Shown here: one piece after another, positions 12,991 to 26,817 of the stretch
Numbering within the stretch: position 1 is the stretch's first letter
Layout of the letters: each line of letters opens with the position of its first letter
Assembly (NCBI RefSeq): GCF_000003815.2
Contig: NC_049986.1
Coordinates: forward strand, 16,877,375-16,939,374
Origin: Branchiostoma floridae
Taxonomy: Eukaryota; Chordata; Leptocardii; Amphioxiformes; Branchiostomatidae
Reading direction: 5' to 3'
DNA: 62,000 bases
Notes under the pieces: model-generated
The model's database searches: none
Told to the model about the DNA's origin: nothing
Seen by the model: only the letters and a program-made list of their open reading frames with translations
Position numbers and translations under genes: made by a program

Positions 12991-15900
12991 TATAATGATA
13001 ACATTCATAAATAGAAACATTTCCTTAATGCGGGGCGCATAAAAGAACTTGCTTTGACCTACATATCCACTGATAATTTGCATTGTTTGCGTTTGCAGTA
13101 TCTTGTTTCTAATTAGAGTATATTGTCCATTGACGGATATTGGACGGTATGGGGTCAGACATGTCAAACACCTGATTACAAGTATTGAAAATGGTCGTTT
13201 CCAGCATAGATAAATTTAGTGTCAGAAATACTTAGCCTTTGGACCATTGATCAAACCAAATGGCAATGATTATATGGGAAAAGTCAATCTACAATATAAG
13301 ACTGATATTGCCCTTAATTCCTCTGTACAAATAAATTCCCGACGTTATATACAATGAACGACAGGCAATTCCCTAGCTGCACCCCCTAATGAGTAGGGCC
13401 GATGACAATGTGATAATTGTATGCAAAAGAAATCAGTGTATTTTCCTACATAACTTCACAATGGCATTGAATACATTATACACCATGATAGTGTTACTGA
13501 ACCTCCATTGATGTGAAGAGACTTTACTGGTTTAAGTTTGCGATGGATAATGATAGAAGTTATTCATTTACATTGGTTAACAGATGCCTCCATTTATTCA
13601 TGTTATGAAATGTAATGTTTGATTGACGACTGTCCATTAGGTTCTTTCCATTGCAATTTCCCATGTGCATCTATGTGATGATTTTATAAGTGCAAGTAAC
13701 ATAGACATCTTGATTATTTTGGCAAACGACATGAATTCATGAATGTATTAATTATTTTTGAGTAAACGCGTGCAGTGCTGATGCTTTTTCCTGTTGATAA
13801 ATGCTCCCTGTACCTTGAATCTCTTGGCGCGGCCTTGTATTATGTATTTCGTAAGAAACTACTGATGAATACCAGTTGGAAAACTACATATTCGATATTG
13901 AGAAATTGTTTTTCAAGTTGCCCTGCACAAATTAAACGGGAGTGAAAAATTAGACGTCACCGTACGGATATATCACAAAACCTTCGACCCCATTTTCGCA
14001 ACATGGATATTAAAGGCAGTCTATAGCCATGTGTGGGTCAATTCTTCAGGGTCCTATTTCTCTTTGGTCCTGCAGTCCATATATGTACGGGTCACCATGG
14101 TAACCTCGCCAAAAGGGACCGAACACGTTGTTTCTGCCATGCCGTTATCAAAACCAATTCACCTTTAGATAAGTTCTCACGGTAGTGTCACATCTCGTCC
14201 GTGCTTATATACATTCTGTAGACTCAAAGTACGCCATGATCTATCAAGACCGCACATCGAGGTGCATATGTTGAATGGGCGCCATCTGGCACACTAGACA
14301 TCAACAGAGCCTAACGTACATTATTTGTTCATGTATTTATCTATTTCAAATGTAACAAGATATTAGTCTGACCCTCAAGACAGCACTGCTGATGTTTGAG
14401 GGTTAACATATAAGATGGAAAGCATTACATAGGCCATGTGAATTTACACATTTCTAACATTTTTATACATGTAGACACAATTTCCCTCAAGTGTATTTGG
14501 AGGTAAGATTCCATTGCAAAGAAATAATAATTCGTGTCAAAAAGCAGATGTTACTGAATCCTAATTACCACAACATTTTCTTTTGGTGGAAAGACTAGAA
14601 GGAACAGCTGGAAGTGCCTAGAATCTGAACATACATTATGAATGTACACATGCTTAAAGAAAGGGCGACGTTCTTGTAAGTTATAGAATTAGAGTTAGGG
14701 CTAGATCTATGCCAGATTAAGATGACGGTTGGCAATATGTTGCCAAGACTGTCGGCTACCTTGTATTTTGTGCAGTACATGCGTTTCACTCTGTATACCC
14801 AAAACGGTTAATCTGCATATGTCTATACACATCAAGACATATCACCTTAGCCTCAAACTTAAACTAGGTGATTACAGTTATGTAATATTAACATTTGCCG
14901 CTGTGTCGCTTATGGTGTTTGCTTTACGATAAAAACGCCATCCACTGACATGGAATAGATAGTGCTGGAATATTGCAATTGTCTCATCCGTATGTAATTA
15001 ACGTTATAAGCTATACTTCACCAGAAAATAATGTAATGGGTTTCAGGGAAAACGTTTCTCTTATACACTTGCCAGATTTATTGGCTGTTACCATCACCGT
15101 CTATAAAGAAAACATTTAGATGTCCGCGTCCTTACCATGTACATGCAATTACCTTTAAGTTAATGTATAGGCGGTACATACAATATCAAAGGGAGTTACA
15201 CTCAAGCGCCGGCGCCGATGGCATGAGTATAGTGTTTGTGAGAAATTCGACGTTTTGAATGAACAATGATGAAAGTTAAAAGATTTGGGATTGACGTCCT
15301 TCCCTCGTGAGTCCCTACAGGCACAGCATTGGTACCAGTAGACGCATTGAATACTAATTAAGAAACCGATGACGTAGGGCATCCAATGACGTGACGGATT
15401 CGTAAAAAAAAGACCGTTGAACAAAACCGTCTGGTGCACATTCACGGGAAGGATTGGGGCAGCGGCACGGCGCATTGTAGCGGCGGTCTGGTATCAGCAA
15501 AACTCGTCTTCCATTGAGCAAGGTAGTTGAAGAGTGAAGGATCAAGTCAAAGCGTTTGTAGGTACGTTTATAAAGTATCGATATTGCAACGATGTAGATG
15601 TTTTAGATGTAGGGTTGGACGCGAATTTGACTACAAGAACTGTCTTAGAACTGCTATGTCCTTAAACAAGGTAGACGGTAAGACCAGCAAACGATAACAC
15701 ATTTTGTGAATGTGTACCCTCGAATGTTATGTTGTCAATGATGTGTAACCATGTTGTTTGCCGTAAACCAACTATGAAAATCAAGTATATATGTATAGTG
15801 CTACCGATGTTGTACATACTTTGCTGCTGTTCGTATTCAAGATATGAAAAGGATCTGAAATCTTCTACCCGTGGATATGAACGGGGTTAGAAATAATGTT

Positions 15901-18900
15901 TCTGTATACATGGCCAATTCGGCCATGGTGGGAAGAATTGCATTTGCGAATTCGAAAATAGCGGAGAAACTGATTCTCTACCCGCACAGTATCCTGCAAC
16001 TAAACCGGCTGTCGTTAACTTCACCAAGATTCACGTGTAAATCCCTAAAGGACAAATTTTCACGACATACGCCTGTGTGTAAATCTAATTGTTCTTGAAC
16101 AAGGATTGTCGCTAGAAAATTGTTGTTTGCTGTATTTCTCTTTTGTTTCAGTATTGGAAAATGAATATTGATTATTACTTCCTTTGTTGCGAAATGTTGA
16201 TGAAGCCTAGGGACTGTCGACGTCAGAACATGGGAATGTAAGATGATATCGGTCTACTTTGCTGAAATACTAATATGCTATACATGCAATTGTTGCTGAA
16301 TTAGAGTATGCGATGTTGAGCGGCATACCGCTTTGGATAATCAATACGAATGGTATGAATGACAGCTTTGAAGATGCATCTGTGTACATTTGTTTAAAAC
16401 TCTGAAAACCACGGAGTTGTTTCGGGGAAATCTCATCACATTGGCGTTATTGATATAGCTATTTGTAAGGAAAGCTGTAACAGGTCTGCTTTACGTGACT
16501 TTGAAGCTTTGTGTGAGGCGAAGATCATTTGTTTGACATACCTGATGAATATAAGTCTGGAATGGCAGAAACCAATGATGAAGTAACCGCATCCTCGGCA
16601 AATCACATTAACACCCTCATAACTCAAATCTATCCAATGGTAGGGCGTCATCTTATCAGCTATTGGGAAATCAGCTGTAGCAAGGCTGTAAACATGTCAC
16701 ATTGATAGGAGATTTTAACGCTAAGAATTCTTTACGTCAATTAAAACAGTCAGTGACTCTTCATGGTTTGTTACCCAAGCAATTTAAACACGGTGGTAAC
16801 ACAAATAGCTGCGTGCAGATAGAATTCTCGGAGGAATATCAAAGCAATATCTATGAATACTTCTAACTCATTGTACATGTCAAGTTGAAATATCTTGGCA
16901 CATTACGTGACTAAAGGTTTGTTCACAATGCATTTCTGTCGACAGACTAGTCTCAATTGAATGCCATCGTATATTCTAGACAAAATCTTGACAGGAAACA
17001 TTTTCTCGCATTGAATCCACCAACTATAAAAGTGACTGCCACATCTTCAATTTGATGAATTAAAAGGACCACCTTTACTGCTATATATATGACAATCGCT
17101 GCGACCTGAATTGATGTTGTGTATCCCCTGACGTTAGAATTAGAGCATGATGTAAAATAATGAAACGTATGGCTGAAAAGAGAACAAACACACACAAGCG
17201 TAAATTAAACAAAGTCTTTAATATCTAAAAGATTTGTCGAGCGACCTATCAAAATTTTGATCGCAGCGAGGTCGTCCTCTCAGTGGCATGAGGGTATGAA
17301 TGACTAACAACGTTAAGTGAAGACGATTCTCAAGCTACAGAATGGCGAAGCTATGTCGTCTTCGGTTATCACAATGACAGAAATGTGAGTCATAACATTA
17401 CACATTGTATTTACCTGCGCATCATTCACAGCTAATGGCTTATCAAAATAAACACAGACGACGTCTAAGCGCCATCTGTACAATTGATTTGTTTGAAGAA
17501 AACAACTTCTTCATGAACTGGCATCCTGTTTTGATGATGGATATGACAAACAATTAGTTATCATGCGTAGTTCAATGATTTTAAGACCTCGAGGGCATGA
17601 ACCCAAATTTCGTCTTTATCACAAGGAGTTAACAACAAACCACATAAGACAACATGATAAAAGTTCATATAATAATTTCCTAATAAATATCAAATTAGCA
17701 TTAAATCATTAAAATTCATTATCGAAATCTATGCTGCAGTTAAAAACTATTTGCAGTTAAACGATTTTTTGTTATTTATTGTAACGGTTAAGCAATGTGG
17801 ATATAACCGTTTGTTTTTATTGTACAGTCTGATCCACAGTGAAGGAAGAAGTTTATAAATTTTGAGCCTTTAGATTTGTGTACAGGTTTTCGGTATACTG
17901 AACGATCCAGCGTTCCTCAGTGTGTGTACAGTGGCTATTGTTCTCGTGTGTGGCAGTTATGCTGAAGCTCCTTCCTCCTCAGTGTGCGCAGTTCAGGGAA
18001 GCTCCTTCTTCCTTCCGAGAAAAAAATGCACAAGGCCAGGCATTGCACCCTCGAGATGCCCAGTTCTTGCTCCTTACTCATATATGTAACACTCTATGTG
18101 TTGATTATTTTTTTGTTAAATTTGTGCATCTCTTAGATAGATGATTGCAAAAACTTGATAGAATAAGTCAGCAGGAGCTATTAAGACATTCTATTATCAT
18201 AACGTTTTAGACACAGTCTGAAAATCCGTCATCGTTTAAAGTGGTGGGAAATTTGGAGTAATTGTTTCCGTCGGGAGTTGAATGCACGACGGCTGGAGAA
18301 CAGTCTGGAAGGGTTCGTAGAGAGTGTAAATGACATGCACAGAATTATCGTTGCCTGCGGTGATAAGACGCCACATTCTGCATTCTGCCTTATTGACCGT
18401 GCAAGGAAATAGCTGTGAACGTTCTCAATAATTAAGGCGCCATCGACCATTTGATCTCTTATAATGGCACCTCCAGGGGTGAACAATTGGAACAAGCACA
18501 CAAACCACACTATCGAAAGAATAATGACATAAATTAGTACGGTGCCTTCGTAGTTTGCTAGATACAAAATGTACCTTCAAAGCTGTTATGATAATAATAC
18601 GTTCGGAAAGGAGGGTCACCCGCTGGAGGAAGTTTTGTGATAAGTGATGTGAGTACGTTTGTGGCTATATAACTCACGACACCTTTTCTGTATTCGTAGG
18701 TAGTTTGGCATGTCCTCTGCTAGTATGCGCTAGATGACGCATGTTATTTGTTTTACACCGTAGCAGTTTTATAGGTCATGTTATATTTCAGAAAACACAG
18801 GTCATTGATTTCTTCGGCTACGGTGGGTTGCCGCTCCATTGGACTTTTTTCCAGCAGATGTTATATTATGTGCTGCATTAGCGTCCTTTGTGTAGAGGTT

Positions 18901-19787
18901 TGTATCTGCTGCCATTCTGATGGGAGTCTGGGTCCAACCATTGACTCCAAACACATGTTAGGGTTAGGTATCATGGAACTAGATAGAAAGGAATGATGCT
19001 TTATGCAAAATAAGACCTACTTTGATTTTCAAGAAAATATTATATTTCCGTATTGGTAAAGGATGCCTATAGCATTCTTGGGACAATTGGAAGTTAAGCA
19101 AAGTTAAACTTACAGACATAAATCATGCAAATCAGGGCCTAAGCTCTATAACTAATGACAAAATGCTAAAGCCTTCCTTGTTAAAATGAGCCTTTCAACA
19201 ACTTGTTCATGTCTGAATGTGGGTCTTTGCAGCTGTAAATCTAGAGCCTTGAGATAGACCTGTCTGAAATTTGGCATGTCGGTGGTTAACGGTTATAAAG
19301 AGAAAATCTTGCAAGCATCCTTTGCCATCCCGCAAACATAATCACTTTACTTGGCCGTATATTTTAAGACTTGTAGTTGTCTTTACCATTCCTGCTCATT
19401 TTCTTAATATAAAAAGTGCTGAAAGCAAGGGCCCATCAGCTCTAAATGCTGCGCACGCATGGCTAAGACTAAACAACAAGACTCAGATAATGATACCTAT
19501 CTATTTGCCATCTTTTCCTTTGAGTTCTTGCGGCCTGCCCTGCTGAGGTAAGTCGTTTACATGCAACTATGATTAAACATAATGATTTAGAATATTGGCT
19601 ATGGATACGTCTTACAAATACTTTATGTATTTGCTAATTCGAAAATCCATCAAGATGTGTTTGTCGATAAAACCAAACAGTTTTGAGCAGACAGCCTGCC
19701 GCCCCCGAAATGGAATGATACATTTTATGACGCAGCTCTCTCTGCCACATATCTGTCATGCTGTAGTTTCTCCTTCAACCACGCATG
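12991..19787. other. Gene-free stretch, nothing firm
   Basis: There are no convincing coding frames, RNA genes or paired terminal repeats. Near 14370-14405 a small hairpin (gaccctcaa paired with ttgagggtt) is visible, but it is too short to classify. Confidence 0.45.
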
Positions 19788-19887
19788 NNNNNNNNNNNNN
19801 NNNNNNNNNNNNNNNNNNNNNNNNNNNNNNNNNNNNNNNNNNNNNNNNNNNNNNNNNNNNNNNNNNNNNNNNNNNNNNNNNNNNNNN
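19788..19887. other. Assembly gap (100 N)
   Basis: Exactly 100 N, the conventional placeholder for a gap of unknown size. It lies just upstream of the second copy of the segmental duplication, a position where assemblies often break. Confidence 0.99.
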
Positions 19888-22800
19888 TGCTAGGTTCTAT
19901 TGTGTAGATATATGTTGTGAAGTCCTCAGCAGAAAAATGTTTGAGATGAATGGCTAAACGCGTCTGAGCCTGAAAGGTCATGCATGTTACGTCCCAATGT
20001 GACTATGGCGTACACGACTTTTCCTTCACGCCTGACATATCCGCTTACCACCTGTCCCTGCTGCTCGGCCTGATACATAAGAATCACATGATATTTTGCC
20101 GGTGAGAACCGGTGTGCCTGTCATGAGATAGGTGAAGATTCATTGGTAACTCTCAGCTTTGGTTTCTCCACGTTCCATTTTCCATTTGTGTAATGGGATG
20201 TTCATGTCTGATGGTGACACCGACTGTGCCATGTAATCCTATCCATTACTAGGTTGGCTCTGATGTATCTATTAGAGAATCTTTTCTGGAAACTAGGCAT
20301 TTGTCACAGCTTACTGTGGGTGTGACATGATGGCACGGGAGGTTCTGGAGCAAGGTCTCGGATTAAGAAGGCTCTATGACGTACCGACCTCGGGATGGTT
20401 GATTACAAGAAAGTCACGACAAAAAGTTAGTAGCTCTGAGTTGTTGCGCTACGTTCTTCCTGCTTTTCAATGCAGGTTTACCTTTTACATGGCATGTATT
20501 ATATTCCGTTAGGCATTAGTATTCTAAGTTCTATAGCTCACCATGTATAAGGGAAACAGCAAAACTGCGAGTGATTGAGATTCCAGCAACTTACCAACGC
20601 CAGCGTTTTTGACTGCAATTGATGACAAGGAAAAATAAGTAGACATAAAAGCATTTAGTGGGCAAAGATATGCATGGAACTGTAGGCCAGTGAGAAAGGT
20701 GTATGAATCAAAAGTCAATGTGTGGGTTTGCTGAACAGAGGAATATCGATCAGGTAGATTATTTTTACCGCCTGATGGACTTGAAGAATCAACCTGTTGT
20801 CTGTGATGAATGAGCTTAAAGAAAATCCCTCCTTCAGGCCAATATATAATTCATATTCCAACAAAGTCCTTCATTTATTACTTTTTAACACCGCAGGATA
20901 AGATATGCCCCAGCGAATGGTGGTTTCAGGTCTTTCAGACTTGTTGCTGAAGGGATTCTACTGTCATTACAAATTGTAGATGTCAGGAATAATTGAATAT
21001 CAGTTGCTTTAAATGTTTATCTGTGGAAATGATGGTGCATGACAAAGTTGTATCACGCATGCACAAGTACTAGTTGTCATCTCTATGGTGAGTTCCCTGG
21101 AATGGTTAGTAGAGAAGCAAAATTGTTATGGAGTTGATTGCGTCGGGATTTCAGGCCCCTCAACTTGTTTTTCCCAGCCATTTTAATACGTGGTGATCAA
21201 GTCATCTGATGCTACAATACCACCTCATCATATGATTCCACATCTGTCTTATTACATCCGCGCGCCTTTGCTATTCACGTAAACTAAACAAAACTATCCC
21301 CCAAAAAACTACTTTTGGAACTGCTTAGTCTATATTACACCGATACTATGATTGAGTTAGAAGGCGTAGCTGCGTTTGACCGGTATATACATATCAATCT
21401 GCCGTCCAACCAGAACATCTATCAGGAACGCTTATTAGTGCTAGGAGTCACGTGTGTTGCCGTCCATACTGTGATGAATGTTGCGGGCTTATGGTGCAAC
21501 AAAGTGTCTCTGCAAGAAGGTCAGCAAACGTGTGATAAAATGTGACATACTTTGTGAATCTAAGACCGATTTATGCAGCTTTCAGAAACTGGGTTCGTCA
21601 GTAATTGTCCTCCACATTCATTATCTTACCGTTTACCATATCTTTGTATGGACATCGTTAAGATAGACATCTAGGCTACAAAGAAGTGGGTCATAGCGAG
21701 GTAATTACCCTCGAGGAACATCTGTTTTCTGTAGAGTTGGCTTGTGTACTAAGACCACCATTACTTTTGTCCCTCTCTCCGCAGGATTTAATAGGTTCCA
21801 GTGCCATTAGTCGCACCGGCTGAAAGTATTTCTACCCATATGATTTGTCACTGTCCAAACCATGTGCAGACTATGCTAATTATGCTGCCTCCTGCACCTA
21901 ATGCTCCACCTTTCCTCGTCGAACCATCATCGCTCATACACCAGGAGGGCATTCTTCATGTAGCGGCCGGCTTTTTGCAAACACGTTCATCATGGAACAA
22001 AGGAGTAGTGCGAATGGCTGGGCTGTGGAGTCCTGATCCTCGGTCACCAATAGGTGAATTGAACATTCATCATCAGCCTCAAGTTTTGCTACTATGTCGG
22101 TGAAACAGTAGAGAACTGACGGAATATGCCAATAAAGCATGGGTGCTTTTGTAGACACATATGTGACTAGAAAGGCAACGTTTGTGCAGAAATGCAGAAT
22201 ATTTTGCTTTTGGCATTGTGTCAAGCTACTCGCATACAACACTATACCATCAGGCTGGCCCCAAAGAAGTGTGTGCGAGGGAAAAAATAATTGGGGCTAA
22301 GAATGGGAAGTATGAGGCAGCTGGCTATCCAGGTAGTCAGGCCTGTTGCCTTTTCCGGAAACCCTTTCTGCTTGGAGGAAGAAAGAAAAAGAACACATCA
22401 GAAAAAACAATATGTTTTCTCCATCAAGACCATTCAGCGATCTTCAATATTGAAATTTCTCCACAAAATACAACACAGATTACACACGGTAGTTCTGTAA
22501 TTAATTTTGCTTCTTTTGTAGGTATCACATTTGGGATGCTGAGTTGTGCCATACAACGGTGCAGGACGGCTATCTTTATTCGATCAGGCTGTGAATGATG
22601 GCACTGATGATAATTATCATAAACTGCGTACCATGCAAAGCTGCTGTCGACTCTTAATCATCTCGTATGGCCTCCATCGGTCAGTTCTAAAACTGCCTGA
22701 CCAACACCCGTAAGTTCCCTACATCATTAACGCATTTGACCCGCGCTGAAAGTCCCAACTCTAGTGGCCATCTCTCCATGAAATTACATCATTAATCCCT

Positions 22801-24267
22801 CAGGAATATGTAGTCAATATGTGCTTCCATGGGCGAAATTCTATATTGCAGTTCTGCTTCGCGTGCGGGATGCATAACCCCTTGGCCTCAACCGAACCTT
22901 TGCAGATAACGAGACTGCCCAGAGGAATAACCTGCTGGTCCATGACATCTTCATTCCAAGACAGGGAAAAGCCTTGAGCTGATTCATGACTAAGCTCTCC
23001 CCCTTATTGAATATTTTGCCATGCCCATAAAGTGCTGTAGAGGTAACAGGTCGAAGATTCTGCATGAATATATCGGCAAAAAAGCAGTGAATTATCGAAT
23101 ATAGTTTGCACAGGAGATTCTGCTAAAAATAATCACAGGTTCAGCCGACAACAGCCAGAAATAGTCCATACCCTCAGAGTGTTCTCATCGTGTTACCTTT
23201 AGCTCTATACCATTGGATTGTTCCAAATAGAGGTTAATGTTGATGTATGGGAGAAGTGTCACACTTCCTTTGTGTCAAATCAGATTTACGATGACCTTTA
23301 ACAAGTAATGAAAGGAAATGCTCAATGTCAAGTACTAACTTCAAGGGGATCACACAAGGGAAGCAAGGATAAGTCAATCACAATGAAAGTGAATTGTAAA
23401 GCCTATTTCAACAGTAGCCCTGGTGACTGACAGTAAAAGGCTGTATTTTAGGCCCAGTACTTTAAACCCACGCACAAAGAGAGGAAGTACAAGAGGCCTC
23501 GTTAAGCCTATGACGTCTGCCTGTGTCTGTTGGACGTGCCTCTGATGCAGAGAAACTCACTTGAGTTGCAATACTTATCACCTACAGACCATCAACCATT
23601 ATCTCATTATGATTTCGTGTTTGTTCTGATAGCCACAAATTGCTATGCAGTAAGACTGGATCATATATATTTACAATTGAATCAATTTTTCTAAATTAGA
23701 CCATGACCAGAGCCAGTGTGTTGCACCCAACGGTGATCATACCAACTGTTCACGCCCAGACCGCACGTTATTGATACAGCACGCTAGGGGTGGGTAAGGT
23801 GTACCGGTGTGACAGCGATCTCGCCCCCGGGGGGGGGGGGGGGGCGAGATCACTAGCGTTTTCGCCTCCCTTTAGCGTTTTCGCCCCCCCCCCCCAAAGC
23901 AGCTGGTTACTACATATTACAGGTGCGCTACCTGGCACTATACTGCACCTGGGGAGTAATGTATATGGTGTGTTACCTGGTACCTATATGGCACCTTATT
24001 ACCGTACCGTAAGATGTCATACCTCGAAAGTCGATACTATATTGTTCTGTGCAAACATAACATTGAAATGAAAAAGACAATTTTTCCAGCTGAGGTGGCA
24101 TAAAAACAGTGCTACTGCGAACGTATAAATAACACCGTCTATGGTAGGGAATACGTCAGCTATATGTTTTCAATTTGTCACAGTGTTTTCTTTCTTGTGC
24201 TGGAAACATTTCCAAAGCACTAACAAAAACACACGTGAATAATAGTTTCTCATTATAAACACTATCT

Positions 24268-24805
24268 ACGCGCAAGTTGTGGGACCGCGTGGCACGATCG
24301 GGAGCGCGTTGGTCTCAGGCCCGAGAGGTCCCGGGTTCAAATCCGCTTGCCGTGTCACCGATCTTGTGCCCTTGGGAAAGGCACTTTACACGACTTTCCT
24401 CACCTAACTCAGGTGTAAATGAGTACATAGCTTCGGCTAGTGGCAGTGACAGGCCTTTGTTGTGGTGACAGGCCATAGGGGCATGTTCGGGCATGACGCA
24501 CCCGCCATGACACACGAGTCAGGGGTAGGAGGAACCCCTTACATCCTTGGTCGGAAGTCCTCCTAGGAGACGGAAACTCCAAATAACAAACCTGCATCTG
24601 CTGGGGCCGTCTTACACGTTGCAAACAATTGCCCCAGTTAGTGCGCCAGTGGACGAGAGGGTGGTGGAGAAGGAAGTGCACACCCCTCCTTCACCTTAAA
24701 AAGTGCAGGCCAGGCAGACGGGTCGCCTTAAACCCACTCTGTCTGCCTACCATTGTCTTCCGAGACAGACGGATGCCAAAACAACAACAAAAAACGCGCA
24801 AGTTG
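24268..24805 (+). mobile_element. Full-length tRNA-derived SINE with 12-bp target duplication
   Basis: The SINE body is 24280-24793 (514 bp), bounded by identical acgcgcaagttg copies at 24268-24279 and 24794-24805. The 5' end is tRNA-like: a box A-like stretch tggcacgatcgg at 24290-24301 and a box B ggttcaaatcc at 24334-24344, the internal RNA polymerase III promoter. The middle includes cccttgggaaaggcacttta, which resembles conserved central domains of other metazoan SINEs (recalled, not checked). The 3' end is an A-rich caacaacaaaaa tail. The inverted arm carries the uninterrupted target at about 26325-26345, which confirms both boundaries. The open frames within it are not genes. Confidence 0.9.
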
Positions 24806-25302
24806 ATATAGCTGTTGCTAAATGCTACACAGACACTGGTAAAGTACCAGTCTTAAGAAACACGGGTAAATGCATCAGTTCCTAAATACTAGAAAAAACA
24901 GTCATGTTGGAGGTGAAGATATCCCTTGGCCAGGTGCATATACCAAAATGTGCGTTATTCTAATTAATACCTAATATTTGCATAATTAATAAAGACATTA
25001 CATAGTTATTTTGTGGTCACTTCATGGTAGAGACTTCATATTGGAGATATATAGGTTGCTTGAGGACAGGTGAATACAATGAAATACATCTTATGTCAAG
25101 ACTCAGGTATATGCAATAATTGGAATACAAGGGACCCAACCCTCCTTGTCTGAAACAAGTTCAACTATCTTATTACCATGTAATTACGTTAATATTGATA
25201 CTATGAATGGAGTTATGTATCAAACTCGTGTACTTATATCATTCTGAAACTGCATTTTGTGATTTATACCAATCAACTTCTAAAATGTCATGTAAACCCG
25301 TT

Positions 25303-25472
25303 TTTTTGGGGGGGGGCGAAATCGCTAAAGGGGGGCGAGGTAGGGGGGCGAGATCACTAGCCGGGGAGGGCGAGATCGCTAGTGATTTCGCCCCGGGGGG
25401 GCGAGATCGCTAGTGATTTCGCCCCCGGGGGGGCGAGATCACGGGGGGGCGAGATCGCTGTCACACCGGTAC
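25303..25472 (+). repeat. G-tract array at inner end of left arm
   Basis: Runs of 5-9 G alternate with cgagatcgct, cgaaatcgct or agtgatttcgcc at least six times. Related, partly C-strand arrays lie at 23820-23893, 25717-25837 and 26715-26805. Four or more closely spaced G runs per array could form G-quadruplexes. The palindromic agcgatctcg and cgagatcgct pieces could also form hairpins. Confidence 0.85.
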
Positions 25473-25616
25473 AGAAAATTCAGGTCCAGGTACGGACCAG
25501 GTCCAGAGGACCAGGTCCAGAGGATCAGGTCCAGGTCCATGTCCCGGACCTGGACATGGACTAACTGCTTCTGCTAATTTAGACCAAGTTTGACTGGAGA
25601 AACTTGGCAAAAATGA

Positions 25617-25716
25617 NNNNNNNNNNNNNNNNNNNNNNNNNNNNNNNNNNNNNNNNNNNNNNNNNNNNNNNNNNNNNNNNNNNNNNNNNNNNNNNNNNNN
25701 NNNNNNNNNNNNNNNN
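25617..25716. other. Assembly gap (100 N) inside the foldback element
   Basis: Exactly 100 N at the axis of the inverted repeat. The true length of the centre is unknown. The inner terminus of the right arm is missing or lies in the gap. Confidence 0.99.
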
Positions 25717-26817
25717 CTCCGGGGGGGAAATCACTAGCGATCTCGCCCCCCCGGGACGAAATCGCTAGCGATCTCGCCCTCCCCGGCTAGTGATCTCGCC
25801 CCCCTACCTCGCCCCCCTTTAGCGATTTCGCCCCCCCCCAAAAAAAACGGGTTTACATGACATTTTAGAAGTTGATTGGTATAAATCACAAAATGCAGTT
25901 TCATAATGATATAAGTACACGAGTTTGATACATAAATCCATTCATAGTATCAATATTAACGTAATTACATGGTAATAAGATAGTTGAACTTGTTTCAGAC
26001 AAGGAGGGTTGGGTCCCTTGTATTCCCATTATTGCATATAAGATGTATTTCATTGTATTCACCTGTCCTCAAACAACCTATATATCTCCAATATGAAATC
26101 TCTACCATGAAGTGACCACAAAAGAACTATGTAATGTCTTTATTAATTATGCAAATATTAGGTATTAATTAGAATAACGCACATTTTGGTATATGCACCT
26201 GGCCAAGGGATATCTTCACCTCCAACATGACTGTTTTTTCTAGTATTTAGGAACTGATGCATTTACCCGTGTTTCTTAAGACTGGTACTTTACCAGTGTT
26301 TGTGTAGCATTTAGCAACAGCTATATCAACTTGCGCGTAGATAGTGTTTATAATGAGAAACTATTATTCACGTGTGTTTTTGTTAGTGCTTTGGAAATGT
26401 TTCCAGCACAAGAAAGAAAACACTGTGACAAATTGAAAACATGTAGCTGACGTATTCCGTACCATAGACGGTGTTGATTTATACGTTCGCAGTAGCACTG
26501 TTTTTATGCCACCTCAGCTGCAAAAATTGTCTTTTTCATTTCAATGTCATGTTTGCACCGAACAATATAGTATCGACTTTTGAGGTATGACAGGCATCTT
26601 ACGGTACGGTAATAAGGTGCCATAAGGTACCAGGTAACACACCATACACGTTACTCCCCAGGTGCAGTATAGTACCAGGTAGCGCACCTGTAATATGTAG
26701 TAACCAGCTGCTCTTGGGGGGGGGGGCGAAAACGCTAAAGGGGGGCGAAAACGCTAGTGATAGTTCGCCGGGGGGGCGAGATCGCCGGGGGGGGCGAGAT
26801 CGCTGTCACACCGGTAC
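25717..26817 (-). repeat. Right arm unit, inverted copy without the SINE
   Basis: This is the reverse complement of the left arm unit. The outer terminus at about 26793-26817 repeats the gatcgctgtcacaccggtac end. The inner terminus is cut by the gap. The position equivalent to the SINE insertion (about 26325-26345) is an uninterrupted empty site. Confidence 0.8.

Larger units (their letters stand above)
12562..13030 (+). repeat. Short direct duplication flanking a MITE, second copy split by a SINE
   Basis: The segment near 12562-12620 (ttatcaacaagttactgcca, then aatgata...caatagaaatattttcc) recurs at 12834-13030. In the second copy the SINE fragment 12855-12981 interrupts it just after ttactgccat. 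The 200-bp MITE 12628-12827 lies between the copies. Confidence 0.55.
23801..25472 (+). repeat. Left arm unit with perfect terminal inverted repeats
   Basis: The unit starts at 23801 with gtaccggtgtgacagcgatc and ends at 25472 with the exact reverse complement. The match extends about 27 bp on each side into the G/C tracts. It is therefore a complete terminal-inverted-repeat unit of about 1.15 kb once the inserted SINE is removed. The sub-terminal regions are arrays of G runs joined by cgagatcgct or agtgatttcg. Confidence 0.75.

Noticed and set aside
15155-15545. Overlapping minus-strand frames of 106 and 63 codons
   Set aside because: No domain, signal peptide or splice context; composition like the surrounding non-coding DNA.
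22182-22598. 138-codon plus-strand frame
   Set aside because: It lies in the duplicated segment, has no recognisable content, and I found no equivalent frame in copy 1.
24290-24344. A functional tRNA gene
   Set aside because: Box A- and box B-like motifs are present, but no acceptor stem or full cloverleaf can be drawn, and the motifs sit at the 5' end of a SINE with a target duplication.
24277-24515. Open frames on both strands with Arg/Pro/Ser-rich content
   Set aside because: They lie inside the tRNA-like head of the SINE and have no coding support.
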